From contig JAFZYY010000003.1 in the NCBI GenBank assembly GCA_017616015.1, positions 1-53,989 on the forward strand: a DNA stretch of 53,989 nt, in the 5' to 3' direction. Both the position numbers and the translations under genes were made by a program. Of the stretch, positions 11,001-18,266 are shown piece by piece. The notes beneath the pieces are model-generated. The model made no database searches, was not told where the DNA came from, and was given only the letters and a program-made list of their open reading frames with translations. Within the stretch, counting starts at the first letter, position 1, and the number at the start of each line of letters is the position of its first letter. The DNA comes from Alphaproteobacteria bacterium. GTDB taxonomy: Bacteria > Pseudomonadota > Alphaproteobacteria > CAAGCB01 > CAG-977.

Positions 11001-12163
11001 ATCACATTCCGTTCGGTGCAAATCTGGAAGTTCAGGAAGGCGATACTGTTGTTAAAGGCGCCAAGTTGGCCGAATGGAACGCTTACGTTATTCCGTACTT
11101 TATTGACAAGGCCGGAACGATCAAATACGAAAACTTTGTCGACGGCGAAACGGTTCGCGAAGTCAGAGACGAAGGAACGGGTCTGACGCAGATCAAAGTT
11201 CTGGAAACGTTGGGAACGACGAAAAAAGCGCGTATCGTTATCGAAAAAGACGGTGAAACGATTGGCAGTTTCAACCTGCCGGCAAATTCGACCGTTATGT
11301 TGCCCGAAAATTCGGAAGTCCAGCCCGGCGATATTTACGCGACGATTGAAATCGAACGTAAATCCCGTGACATTACCGGCGGTCTGCCGCGTGTGGCGGA
11401 ATTGTTTGAAGCCCGCAAGCCCAAGGATTGCGCGATCATTTCTGAAATCGACGGCGTTGTGGAATTCGGCAAGGATTATAAGGCTAAACAGCGCATTGTC
11501 ATCAAAGGCGCCGAAGACATTGAACGTGAATATCTGGTGCCGAAGGGCAAGCTGATTCTGGTTCAGGACGGCGATACCGTGCACAAAGGCGATGTTCTGA
11601 CCGACGGTTCCGAGGATCCGCGCGACATTTTGCGTGTTAAGGGCTTGGAAGCGTTCGCGCAGCACATGGTCAACGAAATTCAGGCCGTGTACAGACTGCA
11701 AGGCGTGGAAATCAACGACAAGCACATTGAAGTGATTGTTCGTCAGATGTTGCAGAAGCTGGAAGTCACTGATGCCGGCGATACGACTTTGTTGCAGGGA
11801 GAACAAGTGGATCAGGCCGCTTTGGATAAGGAAAACACCAAAGCGATTGCGGCGGGCGGACGTCCGGCGGAAGCTTCTCCGATTCTGTTGGGTATTACAA
11901 AGGCGAGCTTGCAGACGAATTCGTTCATTTCTGCGGCTTCATTCCAGGAAACAACCCGTGTTTTGACGGAATCCGCCGTTTCCGGCAGAACGGACGATTT
12001 GATCGGATTGAAGGAAAACGTGATTGTCGGTCGTTTGATACCGGCCGGAACGGGCTCTGTCATCAATCGGCTGCGCGCTTTGGCAGCTCAGCGCGATCGG
12101 GAAAATCTGGAAAATTCGGAAACAGCGGCCTTGCCGGCGGCTCAGGAATCTTCCGAATCCTGA
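8009..12163 (+). CDS. rpoC: DNA-directed RNA polymerase subunit beta-prime
   Basis: The start is taken at ATG 8009 ([10 protein letters not shown]), after AAGAGGAAAG, rather than at an in-frame ATG at 7970 that would overlap rpoB. The result is 1384 residues. Motifs seen: zinc site [10 protein letters not shown]...CEKCGVE, catalytic Mg-binding NADFDGDQM, bridge-helix and trigger-loop region ending [16 protein letters not shown], and second zinc cluster [13 protein letters not shown]. It is co-transcribed with rpoB and followed by a strong terminator that ends the block. Confidence 0.99.
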   Translation: MNELTKVFGPVTGTQSFDQIQISLASPERIRSWSYGEVKKPETINYRTFKPERDGLFCARIFGPVKDYECLCGKYKRMKFRGIVCEKCGVEVTLSKVRRERMGHIELAAPVAHIWFLKSLPSRIGLLVDIMLKDLESVLYFEKYIVIEPGLTPLKVNELLTEDQYQRAIEEYGEDSFRAGIGAEALKEILSAIDLEQEAETIRAELRSTSSEARRKKLVKRLKLVDAFIESGSKPEWMILDVIPVIPPELRPLVPLDGGRFATSDLNDLYRRVINRNNRLKRLIELRAPEIIIRNEKRMLQESVDALFDNGRRGRAITGANKRPLKSLADMLKGKQGRFRQNLLGKRVDYSGRSVIVVGPELKLHQCGIPKKMALELFKPFVYSKLELYGMATTIKAAKRMVEKERPEVWDILEEVIREHPVLLNRAPTLHRLGIQAFEPVLIEGKAIQLHPLVCTAFNADFDGDQMAVHVPLSLEAQLEARVLMMSTNNILSPANGKPIIVPTQDMILGLYYLSTMREGQKGEGMIFSGIDEVEMALFDHLVTYQTKIKCRLEIADKDGNLVRKTIETTPGRVLLSQVLPQPDEKDSEEQKRLIRKELSFEKILNRQLRKKDIAKLIGLVYRYCGQKATCIFADKIKNMGYKFAAVSGTSFGKDDMIVPKKKWTIVKDTEKQVKKFEEQYQEGLITQGEKYNKVIDAWSACTDKVADEMIKEIQKDDPTKPINSVWMMADSGARGSAAQMRQLGGMRGLMAKPNGAIIETPIIANFKEGLSVAEYFNSSHGARKGLSDTALKTANSGYLTRRLVDVAQDAIVTEDDCGTNSGVWMSAALDGTTVVATLGQRILGRTAQEDVKNPSNGKIIVPRGTLIDEDMVEKIEKAGVERVYVRSALTCECKDGICAKCYGRDLARGTPVNIGEAVGVIAAQSIGEPGTQLTMRTFHIGGAAQNVEVSAIEAGFEGKVKFTTSKPIMNSKGQMVVTTRDCELSIVDDKDMVKTHYHIPFGANLEVQEGDTVVKGAKLAEWNAYVIPYFIDKAGTIKYENFVDGETVREVRDEGTGLTQIKVLETLGTTKKARIVIEKDGETIGSFNLPANSTVMLPENSEVQPGDIYATIEIERKSRDITGGLPRVAELFEARKPKDCAIISEIDGVVEFGKDYKAKQRIVIKGAEDIEREYLVPKGKLILVQDGDTVHKGDVLTDGSEDPRDILRVKGLEAFAQHMVNEIQAVYRLQGVEINDKHIEVIVRQMLQKLEVTDAGDTTLLQGEQVDQAALDKENTKAIAAGGRPAEASPILLGITKASLQTNSFISAASFQETTRVLTESAVSGRTDDLIGLKENVIVGRLIPAGTGSVINRLRALAAQRDRENLENSETAALPAAQESSES

Positions 12164-12180
12164 TAGTTATTAATCTGTAT

Positions 12181-12213
12181 AAAAAATCGCCGAAGCCTTT
12201 CGGCGATTTTTTT
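12181..12213 (+). terminator. Intrinsic terminator after rpoC
   Basis: The stem TCGCCGAA (12187-12194) pairs with TTCGGCGA, flanked by an A-run on the 5' side and a T-run on the 3' side. It is 17 nt after the rpoC stop. A textbook intrinsic terminator. Confidence 0.93.
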
Positions 12214-12232
12214 ATGCAAAGAGATCAATAGA

Positions 12233-12260
12233 TTGAAAACCGGCGGAAAATCTGTATAAT
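12233..12260 (+). promoter_or_regulatory. Promoter for the 12295 gene
   Basis: A -35 TTGAAA (12233-12238) and a perfect -10 TATAAT (12255-12260) are separated by 16 nt. The start codon follows 34 nt after the -10 with an AAGGA ribosome-binding site. Confidence 0.75.
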
Positions 12261-12294
12261 AAGTCTGACTTAACTACAAAATAAGGAAAAAAAC

Positions 12295-12663
12295 ATGGAT
12301 ATTAACGAATTACCTTCACCGCAGTTTCTGATTAACGAAGCCGGTATGATTTCCGTTTTCTTGCCCGCTTTTGAAGGGGAACCCGATAACCCCGTGTTGA
12401 CCAAGAAAGACGAAAAGACTTTGCATTTTCAGCGTTCTGCGAACGGGGATATTTTATTGACCGAAATAGATGAAGCCGTTATGCAGGCTTTGGCGGAAAC
12501 CAAAAAAATACTGGTTATAGAAACAAACGTTCTGAAAAGCATAGATGTTTTGGATAAGGCGTTATCCGCTTATATCAAATCGGAACAGCCCAATCCGGAC
12601 GAAACGCAGGACGAGATTATGGATACGATCGAACGCGCGTATGAAATTGAGGTAAGGGTATAG
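12295..12663 (+). CDS. Hypothetical 122-residue acidic protein
   Basis: No family recognised. The protein is acidic (many D/E), soluble, and without signal peptide or membrane segment. It looks like an alpha/beta domain, with strands around GMISVFLPAF and GDILLTEID and a helical C-terminal half. It has its own TATAAT promoter and an AAGGA site before ATG 12295. It begins the accessory stretch after rpoC but does not share the C-terminal module of the following small genes. An A/T-rich stem-loop (AAAAAAAG, TATG, CTTTTTTT near 12732-12753) downstream could terminate it. Confidence 0.8.
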   Translation: MDINELPSPQFLINEAGMISVFLPAFEGEPDNPVLTKKDEKTLHFQRSANGDILLTEIDEAVMQALAETKKILVIETNVLKSIDVLDKALSAYIKSEQPNPDETQDEIMDTIERAYEIEVRV

Positions 12664-12763
12664 CTCCTGTTCCGGATTTTTTGTGTTTTTTGACAAAAAA
12701 CCATGCTTTTTTTTTAGGCAGAGAGGGCGTTTAAAAAAAAGTATGCTTTTTTTGGAAAAATAG

Positions 12764-12790
12764 TTGACAAAAAAAAGAATCGGATATACA
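12764..12790 (+). promoter_or_regulatory. Promoter of island gene 1
   Basis: A consensus -35 TTGACA (12764-12769), an A-rich spacer, then GGATATACATT. The -10 may be TATACA (15-nt spacing) or TACATT (17-nt spacing). The TTGACAAAAAA...GAATCGG...GATATA string is nearly the same as in the promoter at 13271. Confidence 0.75.
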
Positions 12791-12830
12791 TTGGTCTTAA
12801 AGATGGGGTTTTACTTGAAGGAGATTGAAA

Positions 12831-13175
12831 ATGGGATTCTTTGAAAAAGCTAAAAATTATATCAAAGAAGCTTTCGAAAAATACGGCGATGTCGCCAATC
12901 CGGGCGGTTTTGTCGGCAGACCTGAGGCGCCGAAAAATGAAGCTCCGAAAGCTGAAGCACCGAAAAACGCCGAAAAGAAGTCTACCGTAAAAGATAAGAT
13001 TCTTGCTTTTAAGAATAAATATCTGGCCGAAGCCAAGAATCTGTATGCCACGTATGGCGCTAATCCGGGCGGTATGATTGAAAAGCCGATGGAAAAAACG
13101 GAAGAGAAGAAGGCTGAAAAAGACAATGTGACCGCGCAGGCGATCGCTGCTCAGAAGCGTAATAACGGTCGTTAA
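12831..13175 (+). CDS. Island protein 1: small basic/acidic repeat-rich protein with YG-NPGG motifs
   Basis: ATG 12831 is chosen because AAGGAG lies 7 nt upstream and the paralogue at 13340 begins identically (MGFFEKAK). An in-frame TTG at 12825 is ignored. The product has 114 residues: an amphipathic N-terminal helix, the motif YGDVANPGGFVGRP, a low-complexity Ala/Pro/Lys/Glu linker (APK repeats), a second related motif LYATYGANPGGMI, and a C-terminal tail AIAAQKRNNGR. No catalytic motif, signal peptide or membrane segment is seen. Function unknown. The strong own promoter and terminator suggest abundant expression. The C-terminal Arg-ended tail recurs in other proteins of this window. Confidence 0.85.
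   Translation: MGFFEKAKNYIKEAFEKYGDVANPGGFVGRPEAPKNEAPKAEAPKNAEKKSTVKDKILAFKNKYLAEAKNLYATYGANPGGMIEKPMEKTEEKKAEKDNVTAQAIAAQKRNNGR
13041..13090 (+). repeat. 50-bp coding repeat shared by island genes 1 and 2
   Basis: Positions 13041-13090 are identical base for base to 13715-13764. They encode LYATYGANPGGMIEKP. The flanking coding sequence has diverged, so this block is either recently converted or under strong constraint. Confidence 0.9.
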
Positions 13176-13198
13176 TTCGATAGTTTAAAATTAGAAAA

Positions 13199-13233
13199 GC
13201 AGACGCTGTTTTATAACGGCGTCTGTTTTTTTT
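13199..13233 (+). terminator. Terminator of island gene 1
   Basis: The stem CAGACGC (13200-13206) pairs with GCGTCTG (13219-13225) and is followed directly by a run of T. The same CAGACGC/GCGTCTG stem is used after the next gene at 13861. Confidence 0.9.
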
Positions 13234-13270
13234 GTGTGATGAATTAATGGAAAATTCTTTTTGGAAAAAG

Positions 13271-13299
13271 TTGACAAAAAAAAGAATCGGGGATATATT
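13271..13299 (+). promoter_or_regulatory. Promoter of island gene 2
   Basis: The -35 TTGACA (13271-13276) and -10 TATATT (13294-13299) are separated by exactly 17 nt. The spacer is nearly the same as upstream of island gene 1, two bases longer. Confidence 0.8.
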
Positions 13300-13339
13300 A
13301 ACAACTAAGAATAAGTTATTTTTGCTGAGGAGAGATAAA

Positions 13340-13840
13340 ATGGGATTCTTTGAAAAAGCAAAAGAGTACATTAAAGACGCCTTTGAAAAGTACGGCGATG
13401 TTGCCAATCCGGGCGGTTTTGTCGGCAGACCCGAAGAACCGAAAAAGGAAGGAACGGCGCCGGCGGCTGATGTGAAAGAGCCGAAAAAGAAAAAGGGAAG
13501 AATGACTCTTGAAGAGCAGCAGGTAGCTCTTAATAAGGAATTAGAAGCCTCAGTACTGAATGATATGTTCCACCCGATTGATCCATATGCAGATCCCGAA
13601 GGATATAAAGCTAAATTAAAGAAAGACGGGGAGCTTATGGATAAGTTGCAGGATCTGAGCGCAAGAAAAGAAAAGAGAGCCAGAATAGAAGCGAGAAAAG
13701 AAGAAGTAAGAAAGCTGTATGCCACGTATGGCGCTAATCCGGGCGGTATGATTGAAAAGCCGATAGAAACAGCTGAACCGAAAAAGGCCGAACCGAATGC
13801 AGCTGTAATTGCTGCTCAGCGTAATGCGGCAAGCCGTTAA
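13340..13840 (+). CDS. Island protein 2: paralogue of island protein 1
   Basis: The start is ATG 13340, after GAGGAGAG. The frame is open upstream but crosses the promoter. The 166-residue product begins MGFFEKAKEYIKDAFEKYGD, repeats VANPGGFVGRP, and has a longer lysine/glutamate-rich helical middle (TLEEQQVALNKELEAS, then a long K/E/R helix). It then carries RKEEVRKLYATYGANPGGMI and ends AAVIAAQRNAASR. The RKEEV..L(Y/F)A..YG segment also aligns with the C-termini of the proteins at 14680, 15571 and 16450, tying the island into one family. Function unknown. It has its own promoter and a terminator at 13861. Confidence 0.85.
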   Translation: MGFFEKAKEYIKDAFEKYGDVANPGGFVGRPEEPKKEGTAPAADVKEPKKKKGRMTLEEQQVALNKELEASVLNDMFHPIDPYADPEGYKAKLKKDGELMDKLQDLSARKEKRARIEARKEEVRKLYATYGANPGGMIEKPIETAEPKKAEPNAAVIAAQRNAASR

Positions 13841-13860
13841 ACCTGGCTTTTAATAATTTT

Positions 13861-13896
13861 AACAGACGCTATTGTAAAATGGCGTCTGTTTTTTTT
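13861..13896 (+). terminator. Terminator of island gene 2
   Basis: AACAGACGC (13861-13869) pairs with GCGTCTGTT and is followed by a T-run. It is nearly a copy of the terminator of island gene 1. Confidence 0.9.
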
Positions 13897-14010
13897 GTAA
13901 TCAGAAAACTTCGCACTGGGCGCGTGGCATCTGTTCGGGAATTATGTAGACGTTTTAAAACAGAAAAAAATGACACAAAAGAAATCAAAAACGGAAAAAT
14001 AGAAAAAAAA

Positions 14011-14037
14011 TTGACAAAAAACAAAGCAGGATATACA
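14011..14037 (+). promoter_or_regulatory. Promoter of island gene 3
   Basis: TTGACA (14011-14016), an A-rich spacer and GGATATACACT, the same arrangement as island gene 1. The -10 is TATACA at 15-nt or TACACT at 17-nt spacing. Confidence 0.7.
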
Positions 14038-14071
14038 CTCATATCAGATTTGTTTTTTTGGAGATGTTTAA

Positions 14072-14446
14072 ATGAAAAATTGGAAAATAGAGAAAAACAG
14101 AATAAGCGGATTGCTGAAAAGCGCCGAAGAAAAAGAAACGTATTCTTGGATAATAAGAGAAGATCAGAATTTGGAAAAAGCCCTTGAGCAGATGTATAAG
14201 GATCGTGACGAACGCTTAAAGAAGCTGTTCCCGTCCATATATGACGGTAAACGCGAACCCGGCGAATTCAAACTGACGGACGAGCAGAAAGAGGCGATGC
14301 GCAAATCGTTGGAAGAAATAAGGAAGAAATTTGCCGAAAAAGAAAAGGCAAAAGGAAAAGACGATAAAGCTAAGAAAGACGATAAAGCTAAGAAAAATCT
14401 TTCGACTGTGCTTACCGCTGCTAAAAAGCACAATATAGACCGCTAA
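14072..14446 (+). CDS. Island protein 3: small lysine/glutamate-rich protein
   Basis: A 124-residue protein from ATG 14072, with GGAG 8 nt upstream. It is highly charged and probably largely helical. It contains a short tandem repeat KDDKAKKDDKAKK (duplicated GACGATAAAGCTAAGAAA units near 14359-14394) and ends LTAAKKHNIDR. It lacks the YG-NPGG module of its neighbours, but shares their promoter type, size, separate transcription and an Arg-terminated tail with AA-(K/Q)-x-N. No known domain recognised. It is grouped with the island by context, not by clear homology. Confidence 0.8.
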   Translation: MKNWKIEKNRISGLLKSAEEKETYSWIIREDQNLEKALEQMYKDRDERLKKLFPSIYDGKREPGEFKLTDEQKEAMRKSLEEIRKKFAEKEKAKGKDDKAKKDDKAKKNLSTVLTAAKKHNIDR

Positions 14447-14467
14447 ACGGTAGAGAGTTTTTCTGTC

Positions 14468-14502
14468 AAAGGCGCTGTTGTGAAACGGCGCCTTTCATTT
14501 TT
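14468..14502 (+). terminator. Terminator of island gene 3
   Basis: AAAGGCGC (14468-14475) pairs with GCGCCTTT (14488-14495). A short interrupted T-run follows (CATTTTTAT). Confidence 0.8.
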
Positions 14503-14616
14503 ATCGGAAGGCTGTGTTAAAAGGGAAAAACAGGAAACATAGACAAAGAAAAAATTGTATTTGGATAATCAAATTATTGAATATCTGCCAATTTTTTTTA
14601 AAGAATTGAAAAATAT

Positions 14617-14645
14617 TTGACAAAAAGCAGAAACGGAGATATGTT
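14617..14645 (+). promoter_or_regulatory. Promoter of island gene 4
   Basis: TTGACA (14617-14622) and TATGTT (14640-14645) are separated by 17 nt. The spacer is A-rich and ends CGGAGA, like the other island promoters. The -35 coincides with a TTG that opens the reading frame, so that upstream start is rejected. Confidence 0.7.
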
Positions 14646-14679
14646 AATGAAAATACATTCGTACAAGCGGAGGAATATT

Positions 14680-15399
14680 ATGGAAATAGTACATGTTAAA
14701 AGAAAGGTCGTTAAAAATAAGAAGAAAGGCGACAACGCTCAGCCGCAGGAACCTCTGATCGGCAGTGCGGCTACGCATAAGTTGTTGCGCGCTTATCTGC
14801 ATGACGCGGTCGCTTTGACAAAGGGCAAGTCAAAAGGGGAAGCGAAACGCATTCTGAAAGACTATTTCGAAAAGACCGATAAAAAGGCTTTGTTGGAATC
14901 TGCCGATGCTTTGGACGTTGTTAAAGCCAAAGAAAAGAAATTAGAAGACAAAACGGCCGGCGCCGGTTTGAGAGAAAAAGCAAATTACCTTTCCGATGCG
15001 GATATTGCTAATTTCTCCGATATTGTCGCAATAGGAATGACCGCGGTAGCGATTACGATGACGGCTCCTCTTGCCAGTCAGAATCCCAGCGCGCTTTCTT
15101 CCACGCTTATGACGGCGTTGGGGGCTTATGGCATAACTCAGGTCGGTAAACATGTGCTGGGCGAATTTGCCGCTTCCAAGACGCCGGAAGAGAAAAAATC
15201 CGCGGCTGAATACGCAAACGCGAAGCATGCTTTGCTGGCATTGAAAATGCTGAAAAAAGAGCTTGAAGCGCCGGTTAAGGCCGCTGAAAAGGCCAAACGC
15301 AAAGAAGAAGTCGCTCAGTTGTTCGCGGCCGGTTACGGTCAGCCCAGCGGCGGCTTGATTCAGGCGGCTACGCTGAGAAATCAAAAAGCCGGACGTTAA
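14680..15399 (+). CDS. Island protein 4: helical protein with hydrophobic hairpin and YGQPSGG tail
   Basis: ATG 14680 is chosen for its GGAGG site (6-nt spacing) and because the paralogue at 15571 starts the same way (ME.(V/M)HVK). The product has 239 residues. A basic N-terminus is followed by a helical region (LLRAYLHDAVALTKGKSKGE, ILKDYFEK, ALDVVKAKEKKL). Two hydrophobic stretches at about residues 113-131 and 139-160 could form a membrane hairpin. A charged helix KMLKKELEAPVKAAEKAKRK leads into the tail AGYGQPSGGLIQAATLRNQ-KAGR. No signal peptide. Function unknown. A hydrophobic hairpin inside a soluble, Arg-tailed protein is compatible with a secreted membrane-inserting effector, which is inference only. 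Confidence 0.85.
   Translation: MEIVHVKRKVVKNKKKGDNAQPQEPLIGSAATHKLLRAYLHDAVALTKGKSKGEAKRILKDYFEKTDKKALLESADALDVVKAKEKKLEDKTAGAGLREKANYLSDADIANFSDIVAIGMTAVAITMTAPLASQNPSALSSTLMTALGAYGITQVGKHVLGEFAASKTPEEKKSAAEYANAKHALLALKMLKKELEAPVKAAEKAKRKEEVAQLFAAGYGQPSGGLIQAATLRNQKAGR
15301..15368 (+). repeat. 68-bp coding repeat, three identical copies in island genes 4-6
   Basis: Positions 15301-15368, 16171-16238 and 17101-17168 are identical by eye over 68 bases. They encode KEEVAQLFAAGYGQPSGGLI and a few more residues near each C-terminus, while the N-terminal halves of the same genes differ widely. This suggests recent conversion or duplication of the 3' module. Confidence 0.9.
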
Positions 15400-15420
15400 G
15401 GTATTTTTCCCGCTTATTTT

Positions 15421-15446
15421 AAAGCCCCCGTTTTCGGGGGCTTTTT
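15421..15446 (+). terminator. Terminator of island gene 4
   Basis: AAAGCCCCCG (15421-15430), loop TTTT, CGGGGGCTTT, then further T. The same stem recurs after island gene 6 at 17220. Confidence 0.93.
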
Positions 15447-15504
15447 ATGTTTACAGGTTTTTGATAAAAAATGAAAAATTTTTGTCGATTTTATGAAAAA
15501 ATAT

Positions 15505-15533
15505 TTGGCAAAATAAGGAAAAGAGGGTATCCT
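15505..15533 (+). promoter_or_regulatory. Promoter of island gene 5
   Basis: TTGGCA (15505-15510) and TATCCT (15528-15533) are separated by 17 nt. The spacer ends GAGGG. It aligns with the promoter of island gene 6, where the corresponding GGG has become an 11-G run. Confidence 0.65.
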
Positions 15534-15570
15534 GAATAAAATGCTTTTTTAAGTAAAACGGGAGAATGTT

Positions 15571-16269
15571 ATGGAATTAATGCATGTTAAAGGCTCTGAA
15601 AAGGAAGCAACCGCCGGGAAAAAGCCGGAAACACGCGACTTATTAAGCGCGTATTTAAAAGATGCGGTCTCTTTGACACAGGGCAAAACAAAGAAAGAAG
15701 CCAAGCAGATTTTGGAAGATTATTTCGAAAAGGCGGATACAGAGGCTTTGATGAAAGCTCCCGATGCTTTGGACGCTGTTAAAGCCGAAGAAAAGGATTT
15801 GAAAGGCAAGGTAGCGGACGCTAACTTGAAAACGAAAATCAACTATGCGACCGATGCAAATCAGACGGATACAACACATCACAATGCCGGCGGAGGATTG
15901 GCTTTTGTATTATCCACTCTGTACATTCCGACGATGACTCATGATCCGAGCTCTACGGCTAAGGCGATTTTTGCCGTTACAGCCGGTTATGCGGCACTCA
16001 GAATAGTCCAAAATTCGAAGAAGCTGGTGGCGGATATAGCGAAGTCCCGAACAGCTGAAGAACGTATATCCGCGCGTGACTATGCTGATGCAAAGCATGC
16101 TCAGTTGGCGTTGAAAATGCTGAAGAAAGAACTTGAAGCGCCTGTCAAGGCTGCTGAAAAAGCCAAACGTAAAGAAGAAGTCGCTCAGTTGTTCGCGGCC
16201 GGTTACGGTCAGCCCAGCGGCGGCTTGATTCAGGCGGCTACGCTGAAAAATCAGAAAGCAGGACGTTAA
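15571..16269 (+). CDS. Island protein 5: paralogue of island protein 4
   Basis: A 232-residue protein from ATG 15571 with a GGGAG site. It has the same order of parts as island protein 4: a short charged N-terminus (MELMHVKGSEKE), a helical region (LLSAYLKDAVSLTQGKTKKE, ILEDYFEKADTEAL, PDALDAVKAEEK), hydrophobic stretches at about residues 107-122 and 130-146, a helix KMLKKELEAPVKAAEKAKRK, and the tail AGYGQPSGGLIQAATLKNQ-KAGR. The middle has diverged far more than the two ends, which suggests shuffling or diversifying selection in the hydrophobic part. No known family. Own promoter and terminator. Confidence 0.85.
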   Translation: MELMHVKGSEKEATAGKKPETRDLLSAYLKDAVSLTQGKTKKEAKQILEDYFEKADTEALMKAPDALDAVKAEEKDLKGKVADANLKTKINYATDANQTDTTHHNAGGGLAFVLSTLYIPTMTHDPSSTAKAIFAVTAGYAALRIVQNSKKLVADIAKSRTAEERISARDYADAKHAQLALKMLKKELEAPVKAAEKAKRKEEVAQLFAAGYGQPSGGLIQAATLKNQKAGR

Positions 16270-16273
16270 GATA

Positions 16274-16314
16274 AAAGCCCTCGGTTGGAAACAAACGAGA
16301 GCTTTAGTTTTTTT
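16274..16314 (+). terminator. Terminator of island gene 5
   Basis: AAAGCCCTCG (16274-16283) pairs, with one mismatch, with CGAGAGCTTT (16296-16305). A T-run follows at 16308-16314. Confidence 0.8.
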
Positions 16315-16382
16315 ATAAACTGCTGTTTAAGAATCCAAAATCGAAGGAATATAAAAAACAATCAGTAAAAGTTGAAAAAATC

Positions 16383-16411
16383 TTGACAAGGTACGGGGGG
16401 GGGGGTATCGT
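16383..16411 (+). promoter_or_regulatory. Promoter of island gene 6 with an 11-G spacer tract
   Basis: The -35 TTGACA (16383-16388) and -10 TATCGT (16406-16411) are separated by exactly 17 nt, of which the last 11 (16395-16405) are an unbroken run of G touching the -10 box. A gain or loss of one G would move the spacing to 18 or 16. This is the known layout of phase-variable promoters such as Neisseria porA. AGGAG and ATG 16450 follow. Confidence 0.75.
16395..16405 (+). repeat. Homopolymeric tract of 11 G
   Basis: Eleven consecutive G between the -35 and -10 of island gene 6. By eye I saw no comparable G or C run elsewhere in the window. Such tracts slip during replication. Because the run is in a promoter spacer, slippage should alter transcription rather than reading frame. 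The exact length in the population may vary or be affected by sequencing error. Confidence 0.85.
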
Positions 16412-16449
16412 TGTCTTGAGGGTTGATTAAACGTCAGGAGAAAATAAAA

Positions 16450-17199
16450 ATGGGATTGAATTTTTTGCGTTCTTCGGAAGAACATAAATTAAATCAGGAA
16501 GAACAGAAGGAAGCGTTGATTAAAAGACGGGCTGTGCGTAAATTGCTTCATTCTTATTTGGAAGGCGCCATCGTTGCCGGCGGAAACCGGCCTAACGGGT
16601 TTAGGAAAACGAAATCCGAAGGGAAAAGCGGCGTTGTCGATTACGTTGAAAAATATGTTGCAGGCGCGGATAAAAACGGAGCCGCAAAAAGACTGATGTC
16701 CGCGCCGGACGCTTTGTCGATGATAGAAGCGGAAGAAAGAGCTCTGAAGAAAAAAGCTTCTGCCGCGAGCTTGAAAACCAAAATTAATTATGCGCTTGAT
16801 ATGGATAATCGTGATACGGGCAATAATAGTCGCGTGCTTGCCGGCAGTCTCGGTGTGGTAGCCGGCGTAATATGTTCGGCTGCGGTAATTGATTCCGGAA
16901 ATTATGTTCCACAGGCTATGGCTTTAGCTCTTCCGCTTTTCGGAGCCGCTGTGCTTGGAGATGAGATTGTGCGCTCCAAAACGCCGGAAGAAAGAAAAGC
17001 GGTTCAAGATTACGCAGATGTCAAGCATGCTCAGTTGGCATTGAAAATGCTGAAAAAAGAAATCGAAGCGCCGATCAAAGCCGCTGAAAAAGCCAAACGT
17101 AAAGAAGAAGTCGCTCAGTTGTTCGCGGCCGGTTACGGTCAGCCCAGCGGCGGCTTGATTCAGGCGGCCACGCTGAGAAATCAAAAAGCCGGACGTTAA
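16450..17199 (+). CDS. Island protein 6: paralogue of proteins 4 and 5, under a poly-G promoter
   Basis: ATG 16450 is used, with AGGAG 9 nt upstream. An in-frame TTG at 16423 lacks a site. The product has 249 residues. The N-terminus differs from the paralogues (MGLNFLRSSEEHKLNQEEQK) and has an extra glycine/lysine-rich insert. The helical core (LLHSYLEGAI, APDALSMIEAEERALKKK), the hydrophobic stretches (about 129-148 and 153-170), KTPEERKAVQDYADVKHAQL and the tail AGYGQPSGGLIQAATLRNQ-KAGR are all kept. No recognised domain. Expression is probably phase-variable through the 11-G promoter. The gene is convergent with trxB and they share the 17220-17245 hairpin. Confidence 0.85.
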   Translation: MGLNFLRSSEEHKLNQEEQKEALIKRRAVRKLLHSYLEGAIVAGGNRPNGFRKTKSEGKSGVVDYVEKYVAGADKNGAAKRLMSAPDALSMIEAEERALKKKASAASLKTKINYALDMDNRDTGNNSRVLAGSLGVVAGVICSAAVIDSGNYVPQAMALALPLFGAAVLGDEIVRSKTPEERKAVQDYADVKHAQLALKMLKKEIEAPIKAAEKAKRKEEVAQLFAAGYGQPSGGLIQAATLRNQKAGR

Positions 17200-17219
17200 T
17201 AATTCATTTTGCTTATTTT

Positions 17220-17245
17220 AAAGCCCCCGTTTCCGGGGGCTTTTT
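17220..17245 (+). terminator. Terminator between island gene 6 and trxB
   Basis: AAAGCCCCCG, TTTC loop, CGGGGGCTTTTT, about 20 nt after the island gene 6 stop. It is nearly the same hairpin as at 15421. It lies 14 nt beyond the trxB stop on the other strand and may serve weakly in that direction too. Confidence 0.92.
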
Positions 17246-17258
17246 ATATGAAGGAAAA

Positions 17259-18212
<954 letters not shown>

Positions 18213-18234
18213 TTATGTAAGTTTGAAATCTTTT

Positions 18235-18261
18235 AAAAAAGCCTCTTTTCAGAGGCTTTTT
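18235..18261 (-). terminator. Terminator of the zincin-like gene
   Basis: AGCCTCT and AGAGGCT pair around TTTC, flanked by an A-run on the left and a T-run on the right. On the minus strand it lies 5 nt beyond the stop of the 18267 gene and ends in T, so it terminates that gene. Confidence 0.85.
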
Positions 18262-18266
18262 ATTTC

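Noticed and set aside
10574-11806. 410-codon open frame antisense to rpoC, and similar long antisense frames in rpoB
   Set aside because: They mirror the codon bias of conserved polymerase genes, have no ribosome-binding sites and resemble no protein; shadows.
12670-12760. Additional gene or small RNA between 12295 gene and island gene 1
   Set aside because: Only A/T homopolymer stems (AAAAAA/TTTTTT) and an extra TTGACA near 12690 without a partner -10; no supported feature beyond a possible weak terminator.
13879-14187. 102-codon frame overlapping the terminator of island gene 2 and the start of island gene 3
   Set aside because: It reads through a terminator and a promoter and is out of frame with the supported gene at 14072, which has the ribosome-binding site.
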